Below are positions 1 through 12,760 of a DNA stretch of 64,000 bases, piece by piece; the stretch's first letter is position 1, and every line of letters begins with the position of its first letter. The stretch is from Cardiocondyla obscurior. Its lineage: Eukaryota > Arthropoda > Insecta > Hymenoptera > Formicidae. The stretch spans positions 372,001 to 436,000 of the forward strand of contig NC_091887.1 of the NCBI RefSeq assembly GCF_019399895.1, given 5' to 3'. A model generated the notes under the pieces. The model did no database searches and had not been told where the DNA came from. It saw only the letters and a program-made list of their open reading frames with translations. The position numbers and the translations under genes were made by a program.

Positions 1-3000
1 TATCGGCGGGTATTTAATTTCACGTTAGACGATTTCGGTAACGAGCTAGCTCGCTAATTCGCATGGAGGAATCTCAGCTGCCACCGTGACGCCGCGATTT
101 TCGTACTTGCACGCATACCGAATGCCGTGAAAGTGCTTATGCGCACTTTTATTTCACGTTATCGCCAATTGGCGCGAATTGGCACGTGCAGAGTTCCTTT
201 TTTTTTTTTTTTTTTTTTCTTTTTTCAACAGCAGCCTTGCTTTCACCCGTGAGTTACATAATTTGTAAGAATGTTCCGCGGTCAAGCGACGAGGCTTTGT
301 CGCATCACTTCCCGCCGACTTTCGTGCGTTGCCTGCAAAGAGATTTATGTCGCTTTTACGAGAGAGCCGCGATCGCGAGGTTAAGCTCGACGACGTTTAC
401 CAGACGGATGATCTATCGAGGAGCATCGGGCTTGACCTTGACGTGGTCCTCATCGAGGCGTAGAGCCAACGATGAGCACTACGGAACGAACGATTCTGCA
501 GCGATTTTCTGATTGAGGAAATAAGCCTTTTAACGCGCCACAGCTTGTTTGTCTCGCGCTGGCCGCTATACGCGCATATTTCTATCGCTTGCTCGCTAAA
601 GTGCGCTCAAATTTTTTTTTTCTTTTTTTTCCCCTTAGAATATTACGCTTTTATTTATAGAAACGCGAAAGTTAAATTCGCGACGACAAAAACAACTCCT
701 AGACGTAAAGAAACGTTCAAAGTGTAAGGGAGATAGCTCTTGGTTCCGAGAATGATCCTCGCTTCTCGCCTCGTCGCAGATCAGGTAGAGAACGGCGGGT
801 CCTCACAGGAAACGTCTTTTCTATAATCGTACGAGTCTGACCTTTTCCTCGAAAAACACATGTTACGCAAGTACGAACGGCTGGTGGCATAGATTGCGAA
901 CACGTTTCTCAATAAATTCTTAATACTACCTGTCCACTTGCAATCATCGCCCCTTATCGTCGTCGCGTTTCGAACGAATCTTCAATTTATTCTTGGAAAT
1001 TCCCCAAAATCGAGTCGTATTTTTTTGAGAAAAAAAAAACGTGCGTCGCGTTGGCGACGATTTTAAATCCGATTTTCACGTAGGGTTTCCATCGAGAGGG
1101 ACGGCAAATGTACGCGCCGCCTGTCGCCGCGAGACGTGGGAAAAGATCGCCGCGTGCGTTTTCATTCCCAGGTACTTATGCATGCGGAATGCGTTTCGAA
1201 GCGTTACTTCTGTCGCTTCGGCCGCGCCGTAGAAAACCGCGCCGTAGAAAACCGCGCCGGTTTTACCTCACCTCGGAACCGTGCGATTTCGACGGGCGGC
1301 CTTCGATATCTCGCGTCGGTGATTTGGTTGCCGGGATCGGAAGTGATTAGCATAACGCTCTGGGAGAGCCATTGTTTGTTATTCAACGGTACCACCGCGC
1401 TATTGCGGCGAAACGTTTGCCCGCGGCCGCGCGATAAACGCAAAGTTAACGCCGCGCGGAGGAATTCGTTCACGTTAATAATGGCCACCGCGTGAATTGC
1501 AAAACGCCGCGCTGCGCTTGCGAAACTTGTCCGACTGAAGTGAAACTAGCGCGGCTTACTACGTCAAGCTTGTCGTATCTATCGTCATTAGTTCCTCAAA
1601 TTGATTGATCCATCCGCATCCGCGATTTAATTAACGCAGCCTTCTAAATCGACAAGTAGAGATGAGTTTTCGCCGTCCGACCGCTTATCGTTAATAATTA
1701 AACTTTCCTTTTGGCGACAACGACGCGCGGCTACCCTCGTCACTTATCGTCGGCGCGGTTTTTTTTTTTTTTCTGGGGCGGATTTCCAATCAATGGACGC
1801 GTGCGTTCATTGTTCGCGCGACCGGATTTGCACCATCGGGGAAACCGGATTACCTGGCCGGTCGAACGAAACTGTAACGTCAGCTCCGTTAGTGCGGGCC
1901 CCGCTGAATCGGACATTGGCAGCGAGTGAAAGTGTCTCCGACATATCAAGCCGTACACCCGTACGCTTATTGTGCGCATATGCGATCGCGCCACTTAGAA
2001 ATCGCCAGCCGTCGAACCGATCTGACCATACCGGGCTATTGGCAAGCTGCCGCGATCTCTGCGTTCGCATTTTTATTTCCGCGAACGATCAAACGATCTG
2101 TTAGCTATCTCATCCGAGCCGCAAGTAAATAACGGACGACAGGTACTTGAATAAAATTGTCTGGTCCTCCGACGCTTAAAAAAAAAAAAAAAAATCTTGT
2201 AGCCGCGAAAAAAAATTGTCCGAGTGTAAAACGTTCACTCAAGTGGATATCTAGAAATTTTATTACGCGACGATTTTTGTATAAATCGAAGAGCTGCCCG
2301 GCTAAGCTCGAAAGTTTACCGTGCGCATTATCTTTTATTCCTTTTATTCGAGACTTAATTTTTCGCGGGTAAAAAGTATATACGCGAGCGGGAAAATGAC
2401 TGCGAAGGACGCGGCATGGAAAATCGCGCTCAACATACGGGATTTAAATAAGTAGTCACGTCAGGAAATAGTGCTTCCGTCAATAAACGGTACACAAAAC
2501 GATGAGCACATATGAGGGTATTTACCGTTATAAGATACGCGCAAAGACAATGCGAATAGTATCGTCTTTTAGCTACAGTGTAAAAAAAAAATTACGTCCG
2601 ACGATAACGCATTTCTATAAAAATTTCACGTTTTTCTGTCCGATTAATTTTTCGATTATCTTAATTATAGCTATTTCTTTAGCTATCTCACCTGAAGCTG
2701 ACGATCCTTCCCTTGTTTCGTAAGCGATTTAACGTAATTAAAACTACGTAGGTATTCGGATAGAATTGAACTCGAATTAAAGAAGATTGATTCAAGCGAC
2801 ACGTGAAGCAATGTCCATTCTGAATGTAATTGTCCCTTGGTGTTGTACAAAGAAACTCGTGATACGCTCTGTTACATTGTGGTCTTGCCGCAACCGCAAA
2901 CATTACCACTAGGTGAAATAAAATACAAACGAAACAAGTACAATCTAACTTGTAATTGATATACGGCACGTTTGAGAAATTATTAAGCAAATATATTTTT

Positions 3001-6000
3001 ATAATTATAGGTTTAAATTATATTATATTTATATCGAAGAAATTAGCAGATCTATTAGAAAATTGATAAGATATTGCTAAAGTCCAGCTTAATATATGTA
3101 GAAAAATATTATTTTTATTCGTAATATGTCAGGGATTAAGTTTTTCTCCTAAATTATTGTCGCTAATAATTTTCAAAACGCGCTTATAATTTATCTCTCT
3201 CTCTTTCTCTGTTTCTCTTCCTTTCTCCACTTTGACCGCAACGTATTAAAATATTCGCAAGCCTCCTCTGAATTTAATTTTCATTAGAATCATCCGGCGA
3301 TGATGTACGCGCGCAAGTATGCATTAATTATGATATTAATAAACTCTTGCCGTTTAATTAAATACAGTCCGTTCCCGCAGAAGCAGTTTGCAAACCGGAT
3401 TTGAATAAAATCGCAAAATAATTTCCTTGCTCCTTGAACGTGAATTCGCGAGTGCATAAATTTTTGTGATAAAGAGAAAAAAGAAATGTCGCCCTTGATG
3501 CTACGATAACTAGTCGAGCCAATCAACCGACGCGAAAAAGCGAAACTTTGATACGACAACCAGATTTAAATGCTCGCATGGTTTCCGATCCCAGATACTG
3601 GATGCACGAGTCAAGTCTTATAGGTTTTACTACGACGTATAAATTTTATTACGCTCGCAGCACTTCCCGGTGACTCATCTAGTTTACGAAGATTGCAAAA
3701 TATTTTGCGCTCGGTTACGTAATTTAATTTGCTGCTGAAACAATTTAATTTTACTTTAATTGATCTTGATTTTAAATTATCGCATGCGCGGATATTTCCT
3801 CGCTGGGGTTGTCAGGAATGACTTATGCTCAGGGGAAAGCTCGACTCGGCCTTAAAGGAATCTCGACGAGGTAGCGTCAAGGACGACTTGATTCGCATAA
3901 CCGCGCGGCGATGCCTCCATCGCGGAAAGGTTAGCCTAATTAATGCGGTCGGGCCCGGTCGGATCGGTGGGACGAATCCACCAGACAAAAAACAAGAATT
4001 GAAATATCCAGTTAGAAATATTCTGTCTGGCAGGAGACACGAAGTTGCATGACTGCGCAGTTCTCGCGAACATTTCGAAAGCATTGTGTGAATCCCATTG
4101 AAGAAACCGTATCCATATTCATTCATGATAAGTCAAAATATTGGAGGAATTTATACCTAATGGCGCATTAATTTTAATGGGCGATATGCAGCTTTAAATG
4201 TAGAAATAATTATTATGTCAGATATTAATGTGAGGATTGTAGATTGAAGATTAGAGCCCGACCGGGTAAGCTTGATTTTAATCTGTCCGGCCAGGTCAGA
4301 AATCTGGTGCGACTGTTAATGAGGGAATCGGACGGTCGGTCAGTCGGTTAGAGGTGCGTTCGGAGAAAGCTGGGTGAATCGTCCTTAAGATGTCTGTGCA
4401 ACATCATCAAGGCCGTTTCCCTCGACTGCCGGTGACGACGATTCCGCCGCGAAACCGTTAACCCAATTATTTATTGAACGGCCGATCGAGCGAATCGCAG
4501 ACGCGACAAGGGGAAAATAACAGGAAACGTAGCGGCCGACTCATCGACATCGATCAAAATGATTGCGAGTCGTGTAATCGGCCGATGTGAGCCTGGCATT
4601 TCTTTTTTTTCTTATTCTCTTTTTTTTCTTTTTCTTATTCTCGTTCGCGCGACCGTTTGATTTATGAAACACGTTGTTCGTTTTCTAACGTCCGCCGGTA
4701 TTAATTTAAGTAATTTCTTAAGTGAATTGTGCATTAGATACGTCCCCTCGTGCTTTCCAATTGCGCGAGATACTTTACGACCACTCGTTACGCCGGTGAT
4801 TTGATAATTGAGAGTAGGCGTTCCTTTCTGTATCTTCCTCCTCTGGGAAGGGAAAAAAAAAAATTTCCTCGCGCAGAAAAAAAAAAAAAAAAATGATTAC
4901 CCGCGCCGTCGAATGTTCAATTTCGCGCATACGTCCGGTCGAGGCATTCTTTTGCGTCCGCCAAGGACGCGTGTCTTTCGCGAATTGCCTAACCCAGTTA
5001 CAACCATCACGCAAACACGTTCAGCCGGCATGCACCGCCGCATAACTTTTCAGGTGAGAACAGGGTCGCGCGAAGCGGACGAGAGGGATGAGATTAGATC
5101 CTCGAATACATTCCGCCGTTCGGCGCGACCGTAATCGACGACCTGACGTAACAGGCCTAACTGTCCCCGGCGCCATTTTAAGAACGGTGAACGGAGAACG
5201 AACCGTTGTAACGCGATAAGCCGACCCGAACTTCGTCTCGCGCTGCTGGCGCAAGGGACTTTTGCAATTTTCAGCCGAAACAGTAGATGAACGAAGCCGA
5301 TAGCGGCACCCGCAACTTCCTATTGATTAACCCGGCATTGACTTTTCCGACTAAAACGCTCGCCTTTCCTTAGTTAGACCGTCCGTGAAAGCGCCTTTCA
5401 AAAGCTTCGCGGTGAGTTGCGTTTTGATTAATTTGCTCCTTTTGTTGGACTCGCCATTCGACGCGGTATTCTAATACCGTACGCAGTATCTATTGAACTA
5501 ATTTCTTATACGATAATAATATCTATTCCGATGTGAATAAAAATCGTTAGAGAGAACGACGCGTCGGAAAGTCCTCGTTGACGTATGCATAGTAATTTTT
5601 CTTTCTGCCCGTTGGAAAAACTTTTGATAAAATGTGGAATATATGTCGTCGGGTTTTCCCCGGTCAATTGACCACGTTTTCAACTAAAAATTTCACGTTT
5701 CATAAATTTAGCGTTGGGCGGTGACTTCTCTTTTCATGGCAGCCTACCGGCGCGCCGGGCGCTGCTTTTATCTTATCAAAACACTGGAACGGACAATGGC
5801 GAAGCCGGTGAAGCGGCGCACGGATAAAATCGTCGGCGCGATTGGAAATTATTCGTGCGAATGGAGACCGCGACAAACTATCCATTACCTCGCGGACCGG
5901 TACGTACGTCTATCGAGGAGTCGTAGACCCCCCGGTTGAAAGTCCAGCGTGATAGAAACTCAAATGAAAGCTGCCCCGTCGAGGGAGGCGAGCGGGCGGT

Positions 6001-9000
6001 CGAGAAGTCGCGCGCCTCGGCATATATATGCATTCGCGATTGACTTTTATAACTGTTCGATGAGCGGCGAGAGTTTTTTTTTTTTCTTTTCCTTTTTCTT
6101 TTTTACTCTGCCACTGCACAGAAATTCCTCTCCGTCACGAAGATCGATCGGCGATCAGAGCGGCGCATTCCCGCTGGTAAGAAAGACCGCACGCGAGACT
6201 CTTTCACCGTGCACCATTGAGAACGGAGGAAGGTGGGAGGACGGAGTGTCGCGGGTAATCCGAGTTTTAATTTCGTCCGATTTCCATTGATTCGCAATTG
6301 TCGCTCCCCTTCGAGCATTAGAAATCGACGGTCGCGGCCGATTATCGTTCGCGAAAGCGTAGATAAAGTCGTCGAAAAAAGTATGTACGTATGCTCGCGC
6401 GCGAATACGCGCTGGTCCACGGCCCGCCGATGAAATTAATTTCACCCGGCTCATCGGGACGGTCGCCCGAAGCGTCAGGGAATTCGCCGAGTGACCCATA
6501 TAACCCTAACAACGTTCCGCAATGCGCTGACGGGGGAGCCGCGACGAGAAAAAGTCCAGTTATCTCGGTACCGATATGTTAATTCAAAAGTAATAAGATA
6601 TTTAGCGGGACCTCCTTCTCGCGATCCGATCCGGTCTCGGGAGCCGGACGAGCGATGACTCGGTCAGGTGAAGGCAGACGAATTTTAAATGGTGAAAGTT
6701 CGACCGGGGAACGATCGCGTTCGAGAGGAAAAAAAAAAAAAGTTCCGCGTCGCGGCAATATTTTTCCTCGGCAACGTGAGAGAATTTACTCGAGGGGATT
6801 GCGTTTTGCCGGCGCTCTGCCAAACCGTCGGTAATTTGTCGAAATTCACGGCTTCGCGGTACATCCCGTCGCGCAGATCCTCGCGCGATGTTGCATCCGA
6901 CGTGATATTTCACGACACGCCGTGAGAGAAGCGTCGGCGTTCCGCGTTTGATTTCCGAGGTGTTTCGTAACGATCGATTGTTATCAGTAAATACAAGTAA
7001 AACGCAATTGCTTTAATTAAATTTATAAGAAGAGAAACGAATGAATTATTGCTGCAGCTTTTAATTTTTCGGGAGAGAGACGGGGGAATTAAATTAAATA
7101 AAATTGTCACCGCAAACTTGGATGTTTCTCTCCGTTCTAACGAATTCATCTTTTAACGAGCAACGTGTGCATCGGCAATGATTAATTATCTGGGTAAAAT
7201 CTATCGGCATTGAATTTTCTTTCGACCTCTTTGACAGTTGGACGTTTCCAAGCGATATGCAAAATAATGGTACATAATTATACGCGAACGATAGACGTCG
7301 CCGCTACCGCGTGTCACACACTTGTTCGTCCAGTTCAGAAGCTGGCGGTAAGGAGTCCGCGAGATGTTCGCGATTCACGGGACGGTCCTCGCGCAACATA
7401 CACGTGCAGCTACAGGTGCAGTCTCGATGACGTCAGGGCCCATTGTTCGTCGTTCTGCGGGCGAGTGACGGAGAGGCGCGCGATCCTACATGCGGTGCAA
7501 TGACTGCGCCGCCGCTTTTACGAGCCTTTCTTCGCCGCGCCGAGGTGTTTCTTTTTCGGACGAACGAACGATCCGCTCCTCTCTGCCGCGAGCGAGGTTG
7601 CAGAAACGCACGAAACACGCGGCGGCGGTTAAAATTGATGCATAGATGAAACGAGCGCTATTATAACTCCCTTAAAGCTATCGTACATAAAATTCCGTAA
7701 GAACGTGCCGTCCGTTTCGAGATAAAAAATAAAAAAAAAAAAGAAACTTTCGTTGATTTGTTTAATTATGCGTTATGCAAAAATATATTCCCGGTCTTAC
7801 GTTACCGTGATGCAAACGGAATTAAATCGGTAGCTAGTCGATTAAATTCATTATCCGTCGCGACCTTGCTAGAAGAATTGGCATTCAATTATTGCGAGAT
7901 CTCTTCCGGAAGAAGCCGGCAGTTCGGTCTCGCGTAAACAAGCATGCGTTTAATATGCGGGATCGTAACGGGAAACATTCGCTGCTTTCGACCGCGAGGA
8001 AAGCCTCGGCCAACCTCCCTCCGTGAGGTGCAAGAACTTTTACCGCGCTCCGCGACCGTAACGCGAGTTTCGGGAGAAAGAAATTCGTCAGGCCCCCCCG
8101 AGGAGCTCGAGTCCAGCATCCAGCCGAGTTCCGGGATCTCGCCGAGTGAAAATGTACCTTTCGACTCGACAAATAATTTTGCAATAATTTTAGAATTACA
8201 AGTTCACGAGTACGATCGACTTCGATTTCATTTGCAAATAAATTAATTCACGTTTATCGTTAGAAATATTATAAAATAAATAGTTGAATCCGAAAGTAAC
8301 TATATTTCTCTCTCTCGCTGGCTGCACGGATACGTTCGCCGTGTGCGCGAGCTGCAGCCGGTTCGACTGCATTTCGTGGCATCGGAACACTCTCACAGGC
8401 ATAATAAACGCGACCCACACGTGCGCAACAATACAGAGGCGTTCGAGAGAGGCCCCGAAACTCTCTCGAGTGGGCCTGACGAGGGTCCTGCGTGGTCCGG
8501 GCGACCAGACAGAGTCCACATGCAAAACATATGTGATTTTGGCTCGTCGCCCGAGAACCTGATCCGTGTAAGCATATATAAATCTACGACACGACTAGCT
8601 AACCCGTAAGAAATTAACAAATTACATTTAATTAACTAATCAATTTTACCGAAGAACGATATTAAGATATATAATTAAATTCAGTTGTCAATGTCGTTCT
8701 GTAAACCTACGATTATTGCAGCTTGCAAATTGGTTAAAGTTACCGCGATTACTTTCCATTATATCTCGGATAGCGGGTTCGTATTCTTTTCTCGCGTTAA
8801 CGAGATGCCGGGCGAGATTGGATTCCTACGGGAACCCTTTCGCGGTACGAAGAACCGCAGGATGTCGAGGCGCAGCCGAGATTCCAGCGCGGATACCACC
8901 ACCCACGTACGCGCGCGTTCGTTCTCGACATTAGGCTAACGCGATTTGATCTCCGGCGTTGTACACGCACATACGTTCGCCCGTCCGCTCGCTCATTCGT

Positions 9001-10640
9001 CTGCTCGTCCTAACGTTCCCTTCTCGGACACGCCTGGAATCACAATTTCAAATAGCCCTGGCAGATAACGTGACCTACGCGCGGAATAGCCGCGACTCTT
9101 TTTCTCTGGAATAAAATCGAAGGCGCCCGTCGGTCAAACCAGAATCGGAATTGCGCATAATCGACGCTAACTGCATCCTCGATCGACAATTTTTCCCCGA
9201 GACATCTCGCGCGGGCAGAACGTCGCGCCATATGGCGAGCGATAAAACGCATCGGACCTTTAAACGTAATCACGCGTCTTCGACGAATTAAGAAGCAGCT
9301 GCGCAATCGTGACCTATTTCCGAAATCCGATAGGAACATTTAATGTCTATTTAATTTTTTAATCGGCCCAAGCACGGCGTGCGTGTCTTTCTTTCGCGAA
9401 ATGATGACGGACTTTTCCCCGGAACGCCAGGGATCACGAAATTGTAGCAAGAAGATTATTCGTATCGAGACGGTGTAATACAAGCCGACCTTCTGGGAGA
9501 ACAAATTGATGTTTATGATCGCGCGTGTATCGTATTTCTGTTACCAGGTAGCGAGAGCAGATACGGGGCGTTTATGAATCGCAGCGTCCGGCGACCGCAT
9601 CGCGCATTCAAATCACCGGTCAGTGCTCCGCTTGGCTATCTACCTCCGCTACGTACCGGGGATCCACGTCGTACTTTCGTGCCGCGGAAATATTAACGTA
9701 AATGTTGCGGAGACTGCCGCGCGTACAAGATCGCAATTACGGCGTTACCGTGCTCTTGCAATTAGCTGCAGGCGATGGTTCACGGGCGCGACGTCGTCTT
9801 CGATAAAAAAAGAAAAAAAAAAAAAGAAAAATATAAAAGTATTTAATTTATGAAGAAAAAATTTTCCAGTCGTTTGAATAAACGCGGTGCGAGATTCCGC
9901 AAAGAGTCCGCGAAAGTTCTGCATTTCTGTCGTGTTAATCAATCCTCTTCGACGACTTTAATGCCATTCCCTTTTCAATATCCCATTTAATTGCGCCTCG
10001 TAAAAAAAGGAAACGAACGGCACCGACGAACGTGTGTATACCGAAGACAGTTTAATAATGTCGTAAAGGCGCCGGGTCTCGGTAATCAGCAGGTTTATTA
10101 ATGCCCCGAGTGATCTTCGTTACGTAATGCGTTTACTTTTTATTTTGCATTTTCCAAAAGTGCTAAATCACACACGAGGGGAAGAGAGAAAAGGAGGAAA
10201 CAAGAGTTTTGTCATTGATACTCAAAGCGAAGACTTTCGATGCTCTCGTCATCTTTATGCGCGTTTAATTACTCGATCAAAGGATCGTGCTTTATCGCAA
10301 GCTGATCTCTTGAGTTTAGAAATATTTTACACGTCTTCCCCGAAGAGTTAATACGCTCTAAAGTCCGTAGCATTAATTTTTCTTACGTTATTATAGTAGG
10401 ATAATATTGAAAATTTTATATTAATCTTGGCGTCAACGGTGTTGTAAAATTGAATGCCGGTCACCGGTGACTTTCGTACTTTGTACTTTATTAAATTTTC
10501 GATTCCATTTATCAATTATTTTAAAAATTAATAAAAAATCTTTCTCGATTGTGAGAATATTATATAAATATTTCATAGTGTTCTACAACACTCGACAGTT
10601 GGAATCAAGAGGAAAAAAAAATTCTATCAGGCAACGCAGT
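1..10640. other. CpG-rich stretch without an identifiable gene
   Basis: I find no exon chain here that gives a recognisable protein. Open frames of up to about 120 codons occur on both strands, but they lack family motifs, overlap each other, and often contain translated poly-T or poly-A tracts, as expected in GC-rich DNA. The stretch is clearly richer in CG dinucleotides than the region beyond 14 kb. It holds several T or A runs of 12-18 bases (near 198, 1760, 2178, 4877, 6074), a 15-bp tandem repeat at 1222-1260, and a CT-rich microsatellite at about 3196-3237. It could be intron or regulatory DNA of a neighbouring gene outside the window; that is inference. Confidence 0.5.
1222..1260. repeat. 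15-bp tandem repeat, about 2.6 copies
   Basis: The unit CCGCGCCGTAGAAAA occurs twice in succession and is followed by the first eight bases of a third copy. It lies in anonymous CpG-rich DNA and has no evident coding role. Confidence 0.85.
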
Positions 10641-10651
10641 TAGAAACTTAC

Positions 10652-10710
10652 CCTGCCCGGTGTTCCTAGATCCCCATGGCACAGTGCACACCGACAAACA
10701 CGAAATAATT
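10652..10710 (-). other. possible non-coding exon with strong donor (minus strand)
   Basis: Read on the minus strand, a CAGG|GTAAGT donor lies with its last exon base at 10652. The only nearby ATG is followed at once by a stop, so any exon here would be untranslated. The upstream limit is not visible, because I see no convincing acceptor before about 10740; the end given here is arbitrary. It may be a first exon of a transcript running leftwards, or chance. Confidence 0.2.
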
Positions 10711-11157
10711 TCTCTCTCTTTCCCTCTTTCGTCACTGGTAACGAACCGAAATTCCAAAATCGCGCGCACGTTTCACTCGCGAACGATCGGCGAGGGTGGA
10801 AAGGGGGAAGAACGATAAAAACGGAAGACGAAAAGGACGAGAGCGAGGACGAATAAATCGAGACGAGTACCTTGCGGGAGGGCGAAAATTATACGAACCG
10901 TTGAGAGTAACGCCGACGAACAACGCGTACCGCGGCAACTTCCCCTACGACAGAAACGAACTCGAAGTCTCCGTAGTCGGGCCCCTCGGTGTCGGTGTTA
11001 AGGACCCACGGTCGTTGCGCTTGCGCATCGGGGCCCCTCCACCAGTTGATAGGGCAAAAGGTGGGAGGAACGACCGGCAACCCCCTTTCCTCGGACCTGC
11101 TTCTTTTCGCGGGCTGCTCCTTTTGCCATATGTATGTGTATTTGAACACATTATGCT

Positions 11158-11212
11158 CACCTGTGGGTGTACGCTACTCAGGTGGCAGCACCTCGCCCGA
11201 TGGGTGCACCTG
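11158..11212. promoter_or_regulatory. cluster of three CACCTG/CAGGTG E-boxes
   Basis: CACCTG at 11158-11163, CAGGTG at 11179-11184 and CACCTG at 11207-11212 give three sites in 55 bp. This hexamer is the classic core bound by Snail/ZEB-type zinc-finger repressors and by some bHLH factors. The sequence shows only the motif density; occupancy and target gene are unknown. Confidence 0.35.
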
Positions 11213-12466
11213 ATGGTAGGTCGAGAAACGAGGGAAGCAAGGTGTATCGGTACCTACCTATGTATTTAGGTGACAGCTGATATACCGATATTTCTCATAA
11301 TTTGTTTACTCATCTTCTCTAATAGAAAAATACTAACGAAATTAACGAAATTTTTTTAGGACTGAATAGATAGCTATTTTAGGTCTAAATAGATCATTTC
11401 TATTTTAGATAGTTCGGATTAATAATTAAAAATTTATTCTTTTGAGTTTGGAGGAATTAATTCTGTAAGGACTTTTGCGAGAAAATTTTATCTGAACCGA
11501 AGACAGAAAGAAGGTTTATTCAAGAGTAACCGAGCTTCGAGACACCCTACCTTCGATTACGTTAAAGGGGGGACGATTATTATGTAACTGTACTAATTGC
11601 AATCACCCTCGACCCTTTCTTCCGGCCGGATTCCTTCAACCAGCCGGCAGGATCCGTAGGAATTCGCGACGTAACGCCTTATGTCTCGCCGTTGGAAATC
11701 GCGGGGGGGAATGGAGGATCGAGGGGTGTCGGAGGAAAAGAAGCTAACGCTTCGGCGGATACCTCGATGCACACCGGTGAACAAGCGCCGTATGCGTTAA
11801 TAATTCCCTCGTATGTTTTTTTTTTTCGTTCCTTTACTTCGCTTTCGTGCTCGAAGAGGGTAAGACGAGAGACTCTCACACTTCCCGAGTCTCCTTTCCC
11901 TTCTTCCTTCTCTTTGCCGGCACTTTTACTGTTTCCTTCCGCCGTGCGTCACACAATGCGCTTTTTCAATCTTTTCCTTATTTTATACGCGGCCGCATCG
12001 TTCCGCGAGGAGGTAAAGGCATGGCTTTTCGCGCGATGCTTACGTGCGTTGCGATAAGCAGTCGTTAACACGAGAGGTGGCCGAATGAAGTTTTGCCAGC
12101 TCGTTGTGGAAACAGCGGAATCATTTACCGACAGGTCGATGCACACGAGCGAGCACAGTACGATCAGTGGAATACGAAATAGTCACGGAAACAGTCGTTA
12201 TCCAGCTTTATTACATTCCCGCGCGGATGCAACGAGCTTGGATGGGAAGCTACTCGAAATCCCGCTCGGAACTTTAGAAGATACCGGAGGTTTTTTTTTT
12301 TAAGCAAAGAATGTAAACGATTGATCAGTCAAATAAATTTTTTTTTTATATTTGCACGTATTTGTGTTCGCAAAAATTTTTTTTTCCTTTAATTTAACTT
12401 TAATTTTACACGCGCGCGCTATTTTATGAGACACCCCAATTAAAATTTATGAAAAAAAAATCTTAC

Positions 12467-12510
12467 CTATCTGCATAAGCTTCAGCGGAGTTGGAGAGTT
12501 CTGCTGGTGT
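12467..12510 (-). other. orphan 44-nt exon-like segment (minus strand)
   Basis: On the minus strand a TTTGTTACAG acceptor precedes 12510 and an AG|GTAAGA donor follows 12467. With the exon-like segment ending at 12629 it would continue a frame opened by an ATG at 12702 (39 codons so far). I do not recognise the peptide, and I found no further exon to the left. It may belong to the 5' end of a gene whose body lies outside the window, or to a non-coding RNA. Confidence 0.35.
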
Positions 12511-12628
12511 CTGTAACAAAAAATAGAATATATTATTATAGACATGTAAATTGGTTCATAAAATTAATTAAAAAAAAAGATAAAAATTTTTATTTAATAA
12601 AGATATTATAAAAAAAATTTATTCTTAC

Positions 12629-12760
12629 CTAAGAGTTGCTCCGCTGATGCACGATGCCTTCCCGGGCCTGCTCCTCCTCCCAGATGGGACGTGTCGAGTC
12701 ATCCTTCCGCGAACTGGACACTCGCGAACACCCCGACCGTGATTCTACAATTCGCGAAAA
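12629..12760 (-). other. orphan exon-like segment with ATG and donor (minus strand)
   Basis: A T|AG-GTAAGA donor ends this segment at 12629. An ATG at 12702 opens 24 codons that stay open across the 118-nt gap into the segment at 12467-12510. The left end of the coding part is clear, but the 5' limit is my estimate: no acceptor is obvious, so it would be a first exon. The predicted peptide is basic and resembles nothing I know, so the coding status is doubtful. Confidence 0.3.

Noticed and set aside
186..727. Open frames with long Phe runs near the left edge
   Set aside because: They are translations of poly-T tracts, with no domain and no splice context.
10796..11269. 157-codon plus-strand open frame
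   Set aside because: Low-complexity Arg/Gly-rich sequence in CpG-rich DNA, with overlapping frames on the other strand; no motif or splice signals.
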